A DNA stretch of 62,774 nucleotides from JAZKSG01 sp964384785 (GTDB lineage: Archaea > Thermoplasmatota > E2 > DHVEG-1). Both the position numbers and the translations under genes were made by a program. The DNA lies in the NCBI GenBank assembly GCA_964384785.1, contig CAYLLH010000049.1, forward strand, positions 1 through 62,774. Reading direction: 5' to 3'. Each line of letters starts with the position of its first letter. Position 1 is the stretch's first letter. Shown here one piece after another: positions 8,414 through 16,084 of the stretch. The notes beneath the pieces are model-generated. The model saw nothing but the letters and a program-made list of their open reading frames with translations. It did no database searches and was not told where the DNA came from.

Positions 8414-9184
8414 TTAACCTATATACTTGAGTTCTTCGGATCTATCCTTGGAACCAGTCATTCCTTCTATTTCTTTTAGTTGTTCAGCAATGGTTTCTAT
8501 TTCTTTTGCTTTTTTCTCTAGTGCTTTCAAGGAAACATCGATATTTGTCAGTTTCATAATTATTTTTAAAACAGCTTTAGCACTTTTCGGGTCAACTAAA
8601 TAACCAGGTGTTTCACCCATCAAACAAGCGCCTTTTAAGCCTCTTTGTTTACCAAGTCCAAGAATAAGTCCACTTGCTCCAACTATTCCTCCACCAGGTT
8701 CATTTTTCTTAAAAACTGCACCTTGTTTTTTAAGTTTTTTAACCCAGTTTTTATGTGTTGTTGCACAAAGAACCTCAGGTTTCTCTATTTCTTGACCCAA
8801 GCCGTATCCACCAAGAGTGTACATTTCTTTTACACCGAATTCTTCACAGATGTCAATAATTTTACTTACAAGCTCATATTGTCCTTGTGAAGAAAGACCT
8901 TGATAATCACCAGTTAAGAGAACAAGATCTGGTTGATTTTTCTTTTTTGCTTTCCAATAATAAAACTCATTATTAACCAGTTTAATCGTACCATCACTGT
9001 TAATAAAAACCTGTGGTGGGAAATCCTTGCTGTTTATCTCTACAAATTTTTCTGCTTCTAATACATCTATCAGATGTTCTACTGCTAATTTTCCAACATT
9101 TCCAATACCGGGTAGTCCTTCGATTAACACAGGGTTTTTAAGTTTCGGTTTTTTTCCAATGAAATTAGCTGTTACCAAATCCAT
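8414..9184 (-). CDS. PAC2 family proteasome assembly chaperone
   Basis: This 256-residue protein matches the archaeal PAC2 family (PbaB-like, COG2047). It has the N-terminal GLPGIGNVGKLAVEHLID, the central LTGDYQGLSSQGQYEL and the conserved GGYGLG. Homologues help assemble 20S proteasome alpha rings or act as proteasome-associated chaperones. It is the last gene of an operon that begins with L44e; it follows Nop10 by 6 bp. This gene order of translation factors plus PAC2 is common in euryarchaea. The C terminus is a helical tail rich in Lys and Glu. Confidence 0.92.
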   Translation of the reverse strand: MDLVTANFIGKKPKLKNPVLIEGLPGIGNVGKLAVEHLIDVLEAEKFVEINSKDFPPQVFINSDGTIKLVNNEFYYWKAKKKNQPDLVLLTGDYQGLSSQGQYELVSKIIDICEEFGVKEMYTLGGYGLGQEIEKPEVLCATTHKNWVKKLKKQGAVFKKNEPGGGIVGASGLILGLGKQRGLKGACLMGETPGYLVDPKSAKAVLKIIMKLTNIDVSLKALEKKAKEIETIAEQLKEIEGMTGSKDRSEELKYIG

Positions 9185-9190
9185 AAATTA

Positions 9191-9355
9191 TCACTTCATT
9201 TTATCCATTTTTTTTAATTTTCTTCTGTATCTGCCATATCGGTCTTGTGGTGAATAACGTGGAGGATGTTTAATAATTGTTTTATTTCCACAATTTTTAC
9301 ATTTTTTTTCAAGAGTATAAACTTTACATTTTTTACAATAAAAAAGATTAGTCAT
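9191..9355 (-). CDS. nop10: H/ACA RNP component Nop10
   Basis: The 54-residue protein reads MTNLFYCKKCKVYTLE at the start and has a zinc ribbon of two CxxC pairs (CKKC, CKNC). The Nop10 signature PPRYSPQDRYGRYRR follows. Nop10 binds Cbf5 in the H/ACA complex that makes pseudouridine in rRNA guided by small RNAs. It is 9 bp downstream of the eIF2-alpha gene and 6 bp upstream of PAC2, the usual archaeal order. Confidence 0.97.
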   Translation of the reverse strand: MTNLFYCKKCKVYTLEKKCKNCGNKTIIKHPPRYSPQDRYGRYRRKLKKMDKMK

Positions 9356-9364
9356 AATTATTTT

Positions 9365-10159
9365 TTATTCCTCAAGTTTCCTATGAAACCTGAACTCCCC
9401 GTTATTTTGAGTTATATCTTCCTCAACTAATTGTATAACTCTTTTTAGTTCACTTTCAGCTATTTTATAATCTGGAGCTTTAACTGTTATCATATAATGA
9501 GGAGCTCCAACGTATTTAACTTCTATTTCAACATCATCATATTCACTTTTCTCAGCTTTCTTTAAAGCTTCTCTAATATGACCTATTCCATCGGGACGCC
9601 AGGATTGTACATCCATGTAACCTTTTATGTTAACAAATGGTATAGTTATATTTTCTTCAGCCATATTTACAAATGCTAAAGTCCATTCTCCTTCGAAACC
9701 ATCTCTTTCAAGAATTTTAGGATCATATGCTGTTTCTTCAAAAGCTGCATACAATGATCCATATTTTTCAATTAAATCATAACCAAATTCTTCATAACAT
9801 TGATCCACTGTTTTATTGAGTTGTTCAGCAAGTTGTTCCATAAGTTTTACTGCTTTCTGATTGTTTTTCCATTCCTGTATTTTATCTCTTTTCTGATGTT
9901 CATTCACTCGTTTCAAGGAAAGATCTATATGGCCTTTTTCAGCATCTACATCTGTAACTTTGCAGACTACTTTCTGTTTTTCTTTGATATGTCTTTTTAT
10001 TCTTTTTACCCATCCTGTAGCAATCTCAGCTATATGGATAAAACCCTCTTTATCATCGTACTCATCTAAAGTTACAAAAGCCCCGAAACTACGAACGTTT
10101 TTTACGGTTCCGACTACCAATTCTCCTTCTTCAGGATACTCTTTTTTCTTTATAGCCAT
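9365..10159 (-). CDS. eif2a: translation initiation factor aIF2 subunit alpha
   Basis: The 264-residue protein starts with an S1 RNA-binding domain (about 11-84: EGELVVGTVKNVRSFGAFV, then GFIHIAEIATGWVKRI). A helical middle domain and the C-terminal alpha-beta domain that docks on the gamma subunit follow. With beta and gamma subunits it delivers initiator tRNA to the small ribosomal subunit. The length matches archaeal homologues. The gene sits between S27e and Nop10 in the classic archaeal operon. The start codon at 10159 is the only Met before the S1 domain. Confidence 0.97.
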   Translation of the reverse strand: MAIKKKEYPEEGELVVGTVKNVRSFGAFVTLDEYDDKEGFIHIAEIATGWVKRIKRHIKEKQKVVCKVTDVDAEKGHIDLSLKRVNEHQKRDKIQEWKNNQKAVKLMEQLAEQLNKTVDQCYEEFGYDLIEKYGSLYAAFEETAYDPKILERDGFEGEWTLAFVNMAEENITIPFVNIKGYMDVQSWRPDGIGHIREALKKAEKSEYDDVEIEVKYVGAPHYMITVKAPDYKIAESELKRVIQLVEEDITQNNGEFRFHRKLEE

Positions 10160-10199
10160 AATTTTTTAAACCCATTTCAAGTTGAAAAAAATTTCTAAT

Positions 10200-10376
10200 T
10201 TATTCTATTACTTCTAAAATTTCTGCTTTAAGTTTTGCTAAACCGCCAGATGGTGTCGCAAGTTTACTTCCACAGATATGACATGATACCTCTGTAGATG
10301 CCTTATTGAATAAGACTTGTTCGTTTTCACAGTCTTTACATCTGACTTTTATAAATTTTGATTTTGTTACATCCAT
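10200..10376 (-). CDS. rps27e: 30S ribosomal protein S27e
   Basis: The 58-residue protein begins MDVTKSKFIKVRCKDC and has the C4 zinc finger CKDC ... CHIC typical of S27e. The LATPSGGLAKL stretch is also conserved. It lies between L44e (28 bp) and eIF2-alpha (40 bp) in the same operon. Confidence 0.97.
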   Translation of the reverse strand: MDVTKSKFIKVRCKDCENEQVLFNKASTEVSCHICGSKLATPSGGLAKLKAEILEVIE

Positions 10377-10404
10377 TTTTAATGCTTCACCTTTTCATAT
10401 TATT

Positions 10405-10680
10405 TTATTCTACTTGTACTTTTTTAGCTCTTTGACTTGGAGGTTGATGACTTTTTTTACATTCTGTACATGTGTATTTTAGATATGCTCTTCGACTTGT
10501 TTTCTCCCGGCCCTCGGGTTTAGGTCTTGGAAATCCACGGTATCCTCTCATTACTCTTCTGAACCGTCTTTGTCCTTGTTTGAACTCACTAGCTTTTCTT
10601 TTTTTGATTTTAGATACTTCATGAGTTGTATGTTTTTTACAGTATGGACAATATCTTTTTAATTTACGTGGTCTTTGCAT
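10405..10680 (-). CDS. rpl44e: 50S ribosomal protein L44e
   Basis: The 91-residue protein begins MQRPRKLKRYCPYCKKHT, the typical L44e start. A C4 zinc motif (CPYC and CTEC) is present, with the basic RRFRRVMRGYRGFPRPKP middle part. The open frame extends upstream to 10761, but homologues start at MQRPRK and GAGG lies just before that ATG, so 10680 is chosen. It is the first gene of the five-gene operon to PAC2. A TATA-like TTATAATATA (about 10697-10706) precedes it. Confidence 0.97.
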   Translation of the reverse strand: MQRPRKLKRYCPYCKKHTTHEVSKIKKRKASEFKQGQRRFRRVMRGYRGFPRPKPEGREKTSRRAYLKYTCTECKKSHQPPSQRAKKVQVE

Positions 10681-10818
10681 ATGATTCCTCTGTATTATAT
10701 TATAAGCTTTTAATTTAAAGTGAAATGGGTAAATAGGGAGGTAATATAAAAAGGTAAGCAAACCTTATTCCTATTGGTAAAAGTATTTTTTATTTTTTAA
10801 ATAATTTATGGATTTTAT

Positions 10819-11328
10819 CTATTTTTTGATTTTGATGTTTATATCTTTTTTTTCAACAGAAGTTATCCTTTTTATTTTGATATTTACGTTTTTCTCTGGT
10901 TTGAATTCATCAATAGGGACCTCAGGTGTATCACCGTTGACTTCGTAAATATAAAAACCTTTTTCTCCATCAATAGATGTTATGTACTGTTTACCATTTT
11001 TTTTCTTTATTTTGATACCAGGTATTTGTTTTAAACCATCAAAAAGTGTATTATTTTTTTCTATTTCAACTTCTTTTTCTTCGATAAATGACTCAAAAAT
11101 TTGGTCTATCTTAGAAATATCTGCATGTAAAAGATGAACATTTCCTATTTTTTCTTTTCTTACTAAACCTGCTTTTTCAAGAATTTTAACATGTTTTGAA
11201 ATAACCGGTTTAGAATAACCTATTTTTTTTGATAGTTTTGAAAGATGCATTTTTTCTTTCAAAAGAATCTTTAATATCATTATTCTTGTTTTGCTGCTTA
11301 AGGCTTTAAACAAAATAGTGTTATCCAT
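10819..11328 (-). CDS. ArsR-like winged-helix transcription regulator
   Basis: The 169-residue protein has an N-terminal ArsR-type winged helix (residues 1-75) with FKALSSKTRIMILKILL, recognition-helix region YSKPVISKHVKILEKAGLV and wing IGNVHLLHA. It has a C-terminal domain (about 95-169) with beta-strands and a basic end. No metal-binding Cys cluster is seen. An inverted repeat GTTATC-N6-GATAAC overlaps its own start codon, which suggests autoregulation. It lies between the L44e operon and the GINS gene, all on the minus strand. The ligand and targets are unknown. Confidence 0.8.
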   Translation of the reverse strand: MDNTILFKALSSKTRIMILKILLKEKMHLSKLSKKIGYSKPVISKHVKILEKAGLVRKEKIGNVHLLHADISKIDQIFESFIEEKEVEIEKNNTLFDGLKQIPGIKIKKKNGKQYITSIDGEKGFYIYEVNGDTPEVPIDEFKPEKNVNIKIKRITSVEKKDINIKIKK

Positions 11329-11337
11329 CTAGATAAC
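11320..11337. promoter_or_regulatory. inverted repeat over the start codon of the ArsR-like gene
   Basis: GTTATCCATCTAGATAAC has 6-bp arms around a 6-bp spacer, and the start codon (11326-11328) lies in the spacer. A third half-site GTTATAC follows at 11350-11356, about two and a half helical turns from the first arm. This is the expected form of an autoregulatory operator for a dimeric winged-helix protein. Confidence 0.5.
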
Positions 11338-11437
11338 AAACAATAGGATGTTATACTTATTATTTTTTTCTGTAAATTAAAAAGTTTTTTTTGATTTAGT
11401 CAAAAAGATTTTTTCATTGTCTTTTGATGATTTTTTG

Positions 11438-12109
11438 TTAATCCTCGTAATCTATTTTTTCAGCAGCCTTACGTTTCTCTAACATATCTGCCATATCCTC
11501 TGGTATAGATAATACATCATCTTTTTTCAAAAAATATTTACATTTATCTGTACCCATAAACTCAGGCATATTCTTTATAACCCTGATAACTGGATTATCA
11601 TTACTTTCTCTTTCAGATGATTCTTCCTCTGAATCATTTTCTTCCTCTAATTCTTCTACTGGTTCTTCTTCAGTTTTTTGAGTTTCTTCCTCTTTTTTTT
11701 CCTCTTCGTGTGTATCATCCTGAGTTTCTTTGGTTTTTTTTTCAAAAAAATTATTTCTTTTTGTTTTAAGAATTTCAATGATTGAATCATAAATGTTTTT
11801 TTCCGATGGAAGTATGTTTTTTAAATCAGGGTCTCCGCCGCGTGCTTTGGTTACAGCTGCTAAAACTACTTTTTTTTCTCGGTGTTCGTAAATATTTAAA
11901 ATTATTTTTTTGTTGTTTTCAATTTCATTTTTTAAAAGATTGATTTTTGTTTCAGATTTTTCTTCTTTAAGGCGTTGTTTCATCGAATCCAAGTGTTCTT
12001 GTAGATCTTGATAAAAACCTGAGTAAAGCTGTGTTAGAAAAGGAGTTTTTTTCTCACTCTGTTGTATTTTTCTTAGTGTTCTATAGTTTATCTCTTCGTC
12101 ATCTTCCAT
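11438..12109 (-). CDS. gins51: GINS complex subunit (Gins51/Sld5-like)
   Basis: The 223-residue protein has an N-terminal helical A domain (about 1-110, including KARGGDPDLKNILPSEKNIYD). A very acidic Glu-rich linker (about 125-165) follows, then a small C-terminal B domain with VIRVIKNMPEFMGTDKCKYF and LKKDDVLSIPEDMADML. This order and the final motif mark archaeal Gins51. GINS joins MCM and RecJ-like Cdc45 in the replicative helicase. It follows the primase gene by 65 bp, a conserved archaeal pair. ATG at 12109 is preferred to the upstream TTG at 12127. Confidence 0.9.
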   Translation of the reverse strand: MEDDEEINYRTLRKIQQSEKKTPFLTQLYSGFYQDLQEHLDSMKQRLKEEKSETKINLLKNEIENNKKIILNIYEHREKKVVLAAVTKARGGDPDLKNILPSEKNIYDSIIEILKTKRNNFFEKKTKETQDDTHEEEKKEEETQKTEEEPVEELEEENDSEEESSERESNDNPVIRVIKNMPEFMGTDKCKYFLKKDDVLSIPEDMADMLEKRKAAEKIDYED

Positions 12110-12174
12110 GTTTCTAGAAAAAACCAAATCTGTAAGTATGTTAAATAAATTACGAGTCCTAAAAAACCCTTTTT

Positions 12175-13368
12175 TTATTCTTTTATATCCGCTATTTTTC
12201 TTCCCAGTAGAAAAACAGCTAGAAAAATAGGTATTTTTTGTTTACCTTTTTGTAAATCATATTTTTGGTTTTTTAGTATAATTTTATAGTCTTGTTTAAT
12301 TTCAACTTCTACTTTCTCATCAGTAAAAACCAATGTTTCAGTTAATGGATCGAAATCATCAAGTTCATCTAATTTTATTTTAGTTACTTTAAAACCTGTT
12401 TTACCATGCAGAGAATCTGGTAGACGGATTAGGCGTTTAACATCACATGTGACTGGTTCATCTGTTTCACCTGATACCATTGATACAGCTGTACGTCGAA
12501 GTGCGTTGTTTAGGAAAAATTTACGTATGGCTTTTGATTGATCGATTCTTCCTCTTTCTATTCTTTTGATTCTTTCCTCTGATAAATCTTTTATTAGTTT
12601 CTGGGCGTTTTCTTCTTTTACCCCGTATTCCATTAGTTTTTCTACAGGTTTATCGCTTTCTCTTATCTCATTGATTATATCTATTATTGCTTGGCTTATT
12701 CTTCCTTTCCAACCTGGTTCATCAGGTTTAGGCATTTCTAAGGATTTACCACTTGGATAAACCTTGTTTCCATATCTTTTTACACCTGTTGTGTGTTCAT
12801 AAAATATCATGTCATCTCGTATGTCTCGTCCGGTGATGTAGTCAACAATTTCTTTTCTTTCATTGCTATCCAAATCATAAACCATGGGGTCTTTTACATG
12901 GCAGTGATACCCTCGTCCTCCACTAAAGTATAGTTCTAGTTTTTTTTCATCAAAACCAAAATCTTTGATTAAAAAATCATCTACGAGTTTGTAAAATTCG
13001 TCTTTTACTTTTTCAAGTGATTCCTCATATGTTATGTTTTCTACACCTGGCAGGTGATCGCTGTCTAAATCAAATATCAGCTCTGCCCCCATCCAAGTTT
13101 TTTCTTTCATCGTGGGTGCATCAGGTGTTTGATAGTATGCTGTTGAGTAATAGGCATGAGCTGGATTTCTGTCCTGTAAAAAATCTATGTATTCTTGTTT
13201 TTTTTGAAAAGAAAGATGACGTAGCATGCCTTTACCGCCGAAGAAAACAAAGGCGAATTCTCTTTTAGGAAACCTGTCAGGTATTGACAACTTATTTTCT
13301 TTATAGTATTCGCCGAAACGGTTTTTTAAAAATTCTAGGTTTTTTCTTGTTTGATCGTATTGGTTCAT
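12175..13368 (-). CDS. priS: DNA primase small catalytic subunit
   Basis: The 397-residue protein is the catalytic subunit of the archaeo-eukaryotic primase. The metal-binding D100xD102 is in ELIFDLDSDH, and SGGRGYH (149-155) is the nucleotide-binding motif. It works with PriL to make primers at forks. A further Asp in FDPLTETLVF near residue 340 and the RRTAVSMVSGETDEP segment are also conserved. Its neighbours are GINS downstream and divergent Orc1/Cdc6 upstream, all replication genes. Length is usual for the family (330-410). Confidence 0.96.
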   Translation of the reverse strand: MNQYDQTRKNLEFLKNRFGEYYKENKLSIPDRFPKREFAFVFFGGKGMLRHLSFQKKQEYIDFLQDRNPAHAYYSTAYYQTPDAPTMKEKTWMGAELIFDLDSDHLPGVENITYEESLEKVKDEFYKLVDDFLIKDFGFDEKKLELYFSGGRGYHCHVKDPMVYDLDSNERKEIVDYITGRDIRDDMIFYEHTTGVKRYGNKVYPSGKSLEMPKPDEPGWKGRISQAIIDIINEIRESDKPVEKLMEYGVKEENAQKLIKDLSEERIKRIERGRIDQSKAIRKFFLNNALRRTAVSMVSGETDEPVTCDVKRLIRLPDSLHGKTGFKVTKIKLDELDDFDPLTETLVFTDEKVEVEIKQDYKIILKNQKYDLQKGKQKIPIFLAVFLLGRKIADIKE

Positions 13369-13506
13369 CTTTCTGTAAACAAGAAAATGTGATGTTTTTT
13401 ATATGTTTTATATTCTTTCCCAAAAAAAGTTTTTTTTATTTTGTAATTAAAATAGTTTTTTAGTATAAAGTTTTATCAACTACAAACAATTTACAATTTT
13501 CTTACT
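13369..13506. other. AT-rich divergent gap between priS and cdc6
   Basis: This 138-bp gap is very AT-rich and holds the promoters of priS and cdc6. Archaeal origins often lie next to orc1/cdc6. I see a weak inverted repeat TTTCTGTAAACAAGAAA at its left edge but no clear ORB (origin recognition box) with its G-run. Origin function is therefore only a possibility. Confidence 0.2.
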
Positions 13507-14685
13507 ATGGGAGATTTTATCGAAGATGAGTTGATGTCCTCATCAGTTATTAAAGATCTTGAGAAACTTGATTTTGATTATGTTCCAGAGGAGTTGCTGC
13601 ATCGTGAGAAACCGCTTCGTATGCTTGCTCAGATGTTTAAACCGCTTCTTTCAAATATATCACAAAATGTTCTGATTCAGGGTCCTGTTGGAACAGGTAA
13701 AACTGCTATGGCTAAAAAATTCTGTAAAAGACTAACAGAGATAGCTCGCAGGCAAGGACAAATCATAGAATATGTTCATATCAACTGTCGGAAACGTTCA
13801 ACGGATGCTATGGCCCTTCTGGGTGTTTTAAATCATTTTGATCCACGTTTCCCAGATCGTGGTTTCTCTGTGGATGAAATGCTACAAGTCTTGCGTAAAA
13901 ACCTTGAAAGAAAAAACGCGCAACTATTGCTTGTTCTTGATGAAGCTGATGCTCTTTTGAAAAAAAAGGATTCCAACTTGGTTTATGATCTAACACGTTT
14001 TTCAGATGATGCTACAACAAAAAAAATAAATGTTTCGCTGCTTCTTATATCTCAGAAGAATGTTTTAGAACTGCTAGATTCCTCTTCTCTTAGCACGTTT
14101 AAACGAAGTAATGTAATACATTTGGATAAATATCAAAGGGATGAACTTGCTGATATAATTACTCAGAGAGTAAAAATTGCTTTTCATAATGGAACAGTTG
14201 ACAATCAATGCATTGATTTGATTGCGGATATCGCATCAGAATGGGGTGATGCACGTTTTGCAATAGAACTTCTTTGGAAAGCAGGGATAGCAGCTGATAA
14301 TGAGCATACTGAGATGGTTACACCTGAACATGTGCGTGCTGCTAAAGCAGAAACATATTCAGTTGTAACTGAAACCAAACTAAGAAATCTTGAACGTCAT
14401 CAACTCTTAACACTTTATGCGATATCTAAAAGACTCAAAAAAGATCAAACTGCATATGTTAACACTGGTGAAGCCGAGGAAACCTATGCTGTGACATGTG
14501 AAGAATACAATGAGAAACCAAGGTCTCATACTATGTTCTGGAATTATCTTAAACAGGTGGAAAACGCTGGTTTTATTAATATAAAAAAATCAGGGAAAGG
14601 CCATCTGGGGACCACACAAATCATATCTCTACCGGATATACCCGCGGGTGTGGTCGGTGAAAAAGTAAGAGAAATACTAAAATAA
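13507..14685 (+). CDS. cdc6: Orc1/Cdc6 replication initiator
   Basis: This 392-residue AAA+ protein has Walker A GPVGTGKT (59-66), Walker B LLVLDEAD (141-148), a sensor-1 region LLLISQKN and a C-terminal winged helix (about 290-392). In archaea it binds origin recognition boxes and loads MCM. It is divergent from priS. Codon use shifts from T/G-ending in the first half to A/C-ending near the end. No second Orc1 is in the window. The first residues MGDFIEDELM differ from some homologues, but there is no better start. Confidence 0.96.
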   Translation: MGDFIEDELMSSSVIKDLEKLDFDYVPEELLHREKPLRMLAQMFKPLLSNISQNVLIQGPVGTGKTAMAKKFCKRLTEIARRQGQIIEYVHINCRKRSTDAMALLGVLNHFDPRFPDRGFSVDEMLQVLRKNLERKNAQLLLVLDEADALLKKKDSNLVYDLTRFSDDATTKKINVSLLLISQKNVLELLDSSSLSTFKRSNVIHLDKYQRDELADIITQRVKIAFHNGTVDNQCIDLIADIASEWGDARFAIELLWKAGIAADNEHTEMVTPEHVRAAKAETYSVVTETKLRNLERHQLLTLYAISKRLKKDQTAYVNTGEAEETYAVTCEEYNEKPRSHTMFWNYLKQVENAGFINIKKSGKGHLGTTQIISLPDIPAGVVGEKVREILK

Positions 14686-14692
14686 AAAAAAC

Positions 14693-15382
14693 TCATAGTT
14701 TTTTCTCACATTTATCAGATATAGGGCAGTTTTTACAATCTGGTTTGGTTTTACAGAAATTTTTAGCAAGTTCAACAATAAGCGCATGAAACTCCTGATA
14801 GATTTCAACTAAATCATTTTCTGAAAAATTTTTTTCAAGATTATGTTCAAAAAAACTCTGTATATGGTTATAACTACATTCAGTGTTAAGAGGAATGCGT
14901 TTACATAGACGTTTAGTATACGCATCAACAACAAAAACAGGTTTACATCCAGCATACAACAAGATTGAATCAGCAGTCTCAGGACCAATCCCATTTAAAT
15001 CCAAAAGCTGTTTGCGAATAACATTTGTGTCTTGATTAAAAAATTTATCAAAGCTTCCATTATATTTTTCTTTAAAAAAATTTGCAGTAATTTTTAATCT
15101 TTTAGCTTTCTGATTAAAAAAACCAGAAGGTTTTATCATTTTTTTAAGATCAGTTTCATTTGTTTCAAGTAAATTTTTTAAATCCAAGGTTTTGTTCTCT
15201 TTAAGATTAAAAAGAGCTTTTTCAACATTAGACCAAGCAGTGTTCTGGGTAAGTATTGCTCCAATTATTATTTCAAATCGTGAATCACAGTTATTTTTTT
15301 TATGATATTTCCTGTCTATTGGCCACCAGTATTGATTCCCAAAATAACTTATTAGTGACAGGTAAATATCTTTTGGTTTCAT
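14693..15382 (-). CDS. HhH-GPD DNA glycosylase, MagIII/COG2231-like
   Basis: The 229-residue protein is an endonuclease III relative. It has AILTQNTAWSNVEKAL, the helix-hairpin-helix LNGIGPETADSILLYA, the catalytic Asp in FVVDAYTKR, and a C-terminal FeS cluster motif C210-x5-C216-x2-C219-x5-C225. The lyase Lys of Nth (GVGRKTA) is replaced by Glu here (GIGPETA), so it should be a monofunctional glycosylase. QNTAW is the hallmark of the COG2231/3-methyladenine glycosylase III branch. It is convergent with cdc6, 7 bp away. The substrate base is inferred only from family. Confidence 0.85.
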   Translation of the reverse strand: MKPKDIYLSLISYFGNQYWWPIDRKYHKKNNCDSRFEIIIGAILTQNTAWSNVEKALFNLKENKTLDLKNLLETNETDLKKMIKPSGFFNQKAKRLKITANFFKEKYNGSFDKFFNQDTNVIRKQLLDLNGIGPETADSILLYAGCKPVFVVDAYTKRLCKRIPLNTECSYNHIQSFFEHNLEKNFSENDLVEIYQEFHALIVELAKNFCKTKPDCKNCPISDKCEKKL

Positions 15383-15513
15383 GGATTAAACTGTAATGTA
15401 TAATTTTTGTTATGTTTGAATTTTTTGGAAAAAAAATTTTGTTATTTTTTTTACAATAGTTTTTTTAACTCCCTGATGTTTACAAATACATAATCATTTG
15501 GTGAGAAATCATT

Positions 15514-15759
15514 ATGCACTCAGAAAGAAATAGTTATTTTGAAACGCTTGAAGAATATCAAAGAGCCGAAGCAATGTTTCATACAGAACTTATGAATGTT
15601 TGCCGAAAATATGTAACCAAACTTAATCTTGTTTCCCTGCTTGGTATTGTAGAGATAAGTAAAGATGAGATTCGTGAGCTTGACAAAGCTACTAAACGAA
15701 ATCTTGATAATGATTCTTATAATGCTTTTGAGGAATCAAGTGAAAATCAATATTTATAA
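15514..15759 (+). CDS. small hypothetical protein (81 aa)
   Basis: The protein is helical and charged, without a signal or membrane segment, and has one Cys (NVCRKYVTK). An RBS-like GGTGAG stands before the ATG at 15514. Its coding character (even amino-acid use, in-frame stop followed by a T-run) supports a real gene. I recognise no family. It stands alone between the glycosylase gene and tRNA-Val. Confidence 0.6.
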   Translation: MHSERNSYFETLEEYQRAEAMFHTELMNVCRKYVTKLNLVSLLGIVEISKDEIRELDKATKRNLDNDSYNAFEESSENQYL

Positions 15760-15841
15760 AAAAATATTTTTTTTAAAATTTTTTTATTTTCTTAATAGTA
15801 AACTACTAAAATAAAAAGAGTATTTCACCCAGTTATAAAAC

Positions 15842-15914
15842 GGGCCAGTGGTCTAGGGGTTATGACGTCGCGCTTACAACGCGGAGGTCGCCGGTTCAAT
15901 TCCGGCCTGGCCCA
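15842..15914 (+). tRNA. tRNA-Val (anticodon TAC)
   Basis: Acceptor stem GGGCCAG/CTGGCCC, anticodon stem TCGCG/CGCGG with loop CTTACAA (anticodon TAC), and T-arm GCCGG-TTCAATT-CCGGC complete a cloverleaf. The discriminator is A, CCA is not encoded, and there is no intron. I looked for a repeat of its 3' end in the genes to the right (an integration scar) and found none. Confidence 0.97.
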
Positions 15915-15977
15915 TCTGATTTTCTTGATAGATTCATGTTGATATTATTTATAAAAAAATCAATTTTATTATAAATT

Positions 15978-16023
15978 TCCTACAAACATAAAATAAATTT
16001 ACCTTTTTTAGAAGTTTGTAGGA
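15978..16023 (+). promoter_or_regulatory. 10-bp inverted repeat followed by T-run, upstream of the UbiA-like pair
   Basis: TCCTACAAAC (15978-15987) and GTTTGTAGGA (16014-16023) pair perfectly across a 26-nt AT-rich loop, and seven T follow. As RNA it could end transcripts from tRNA-Val, or act as a structured leader for the gene starting at 16085. Confidence 0.4.
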
Positions 16024-16084
16024 TTTTTTTGGAGTGGGGCTTTATGTTGCTTTTATTAATTGTTAATTAGAGGCAAACAAGAGA

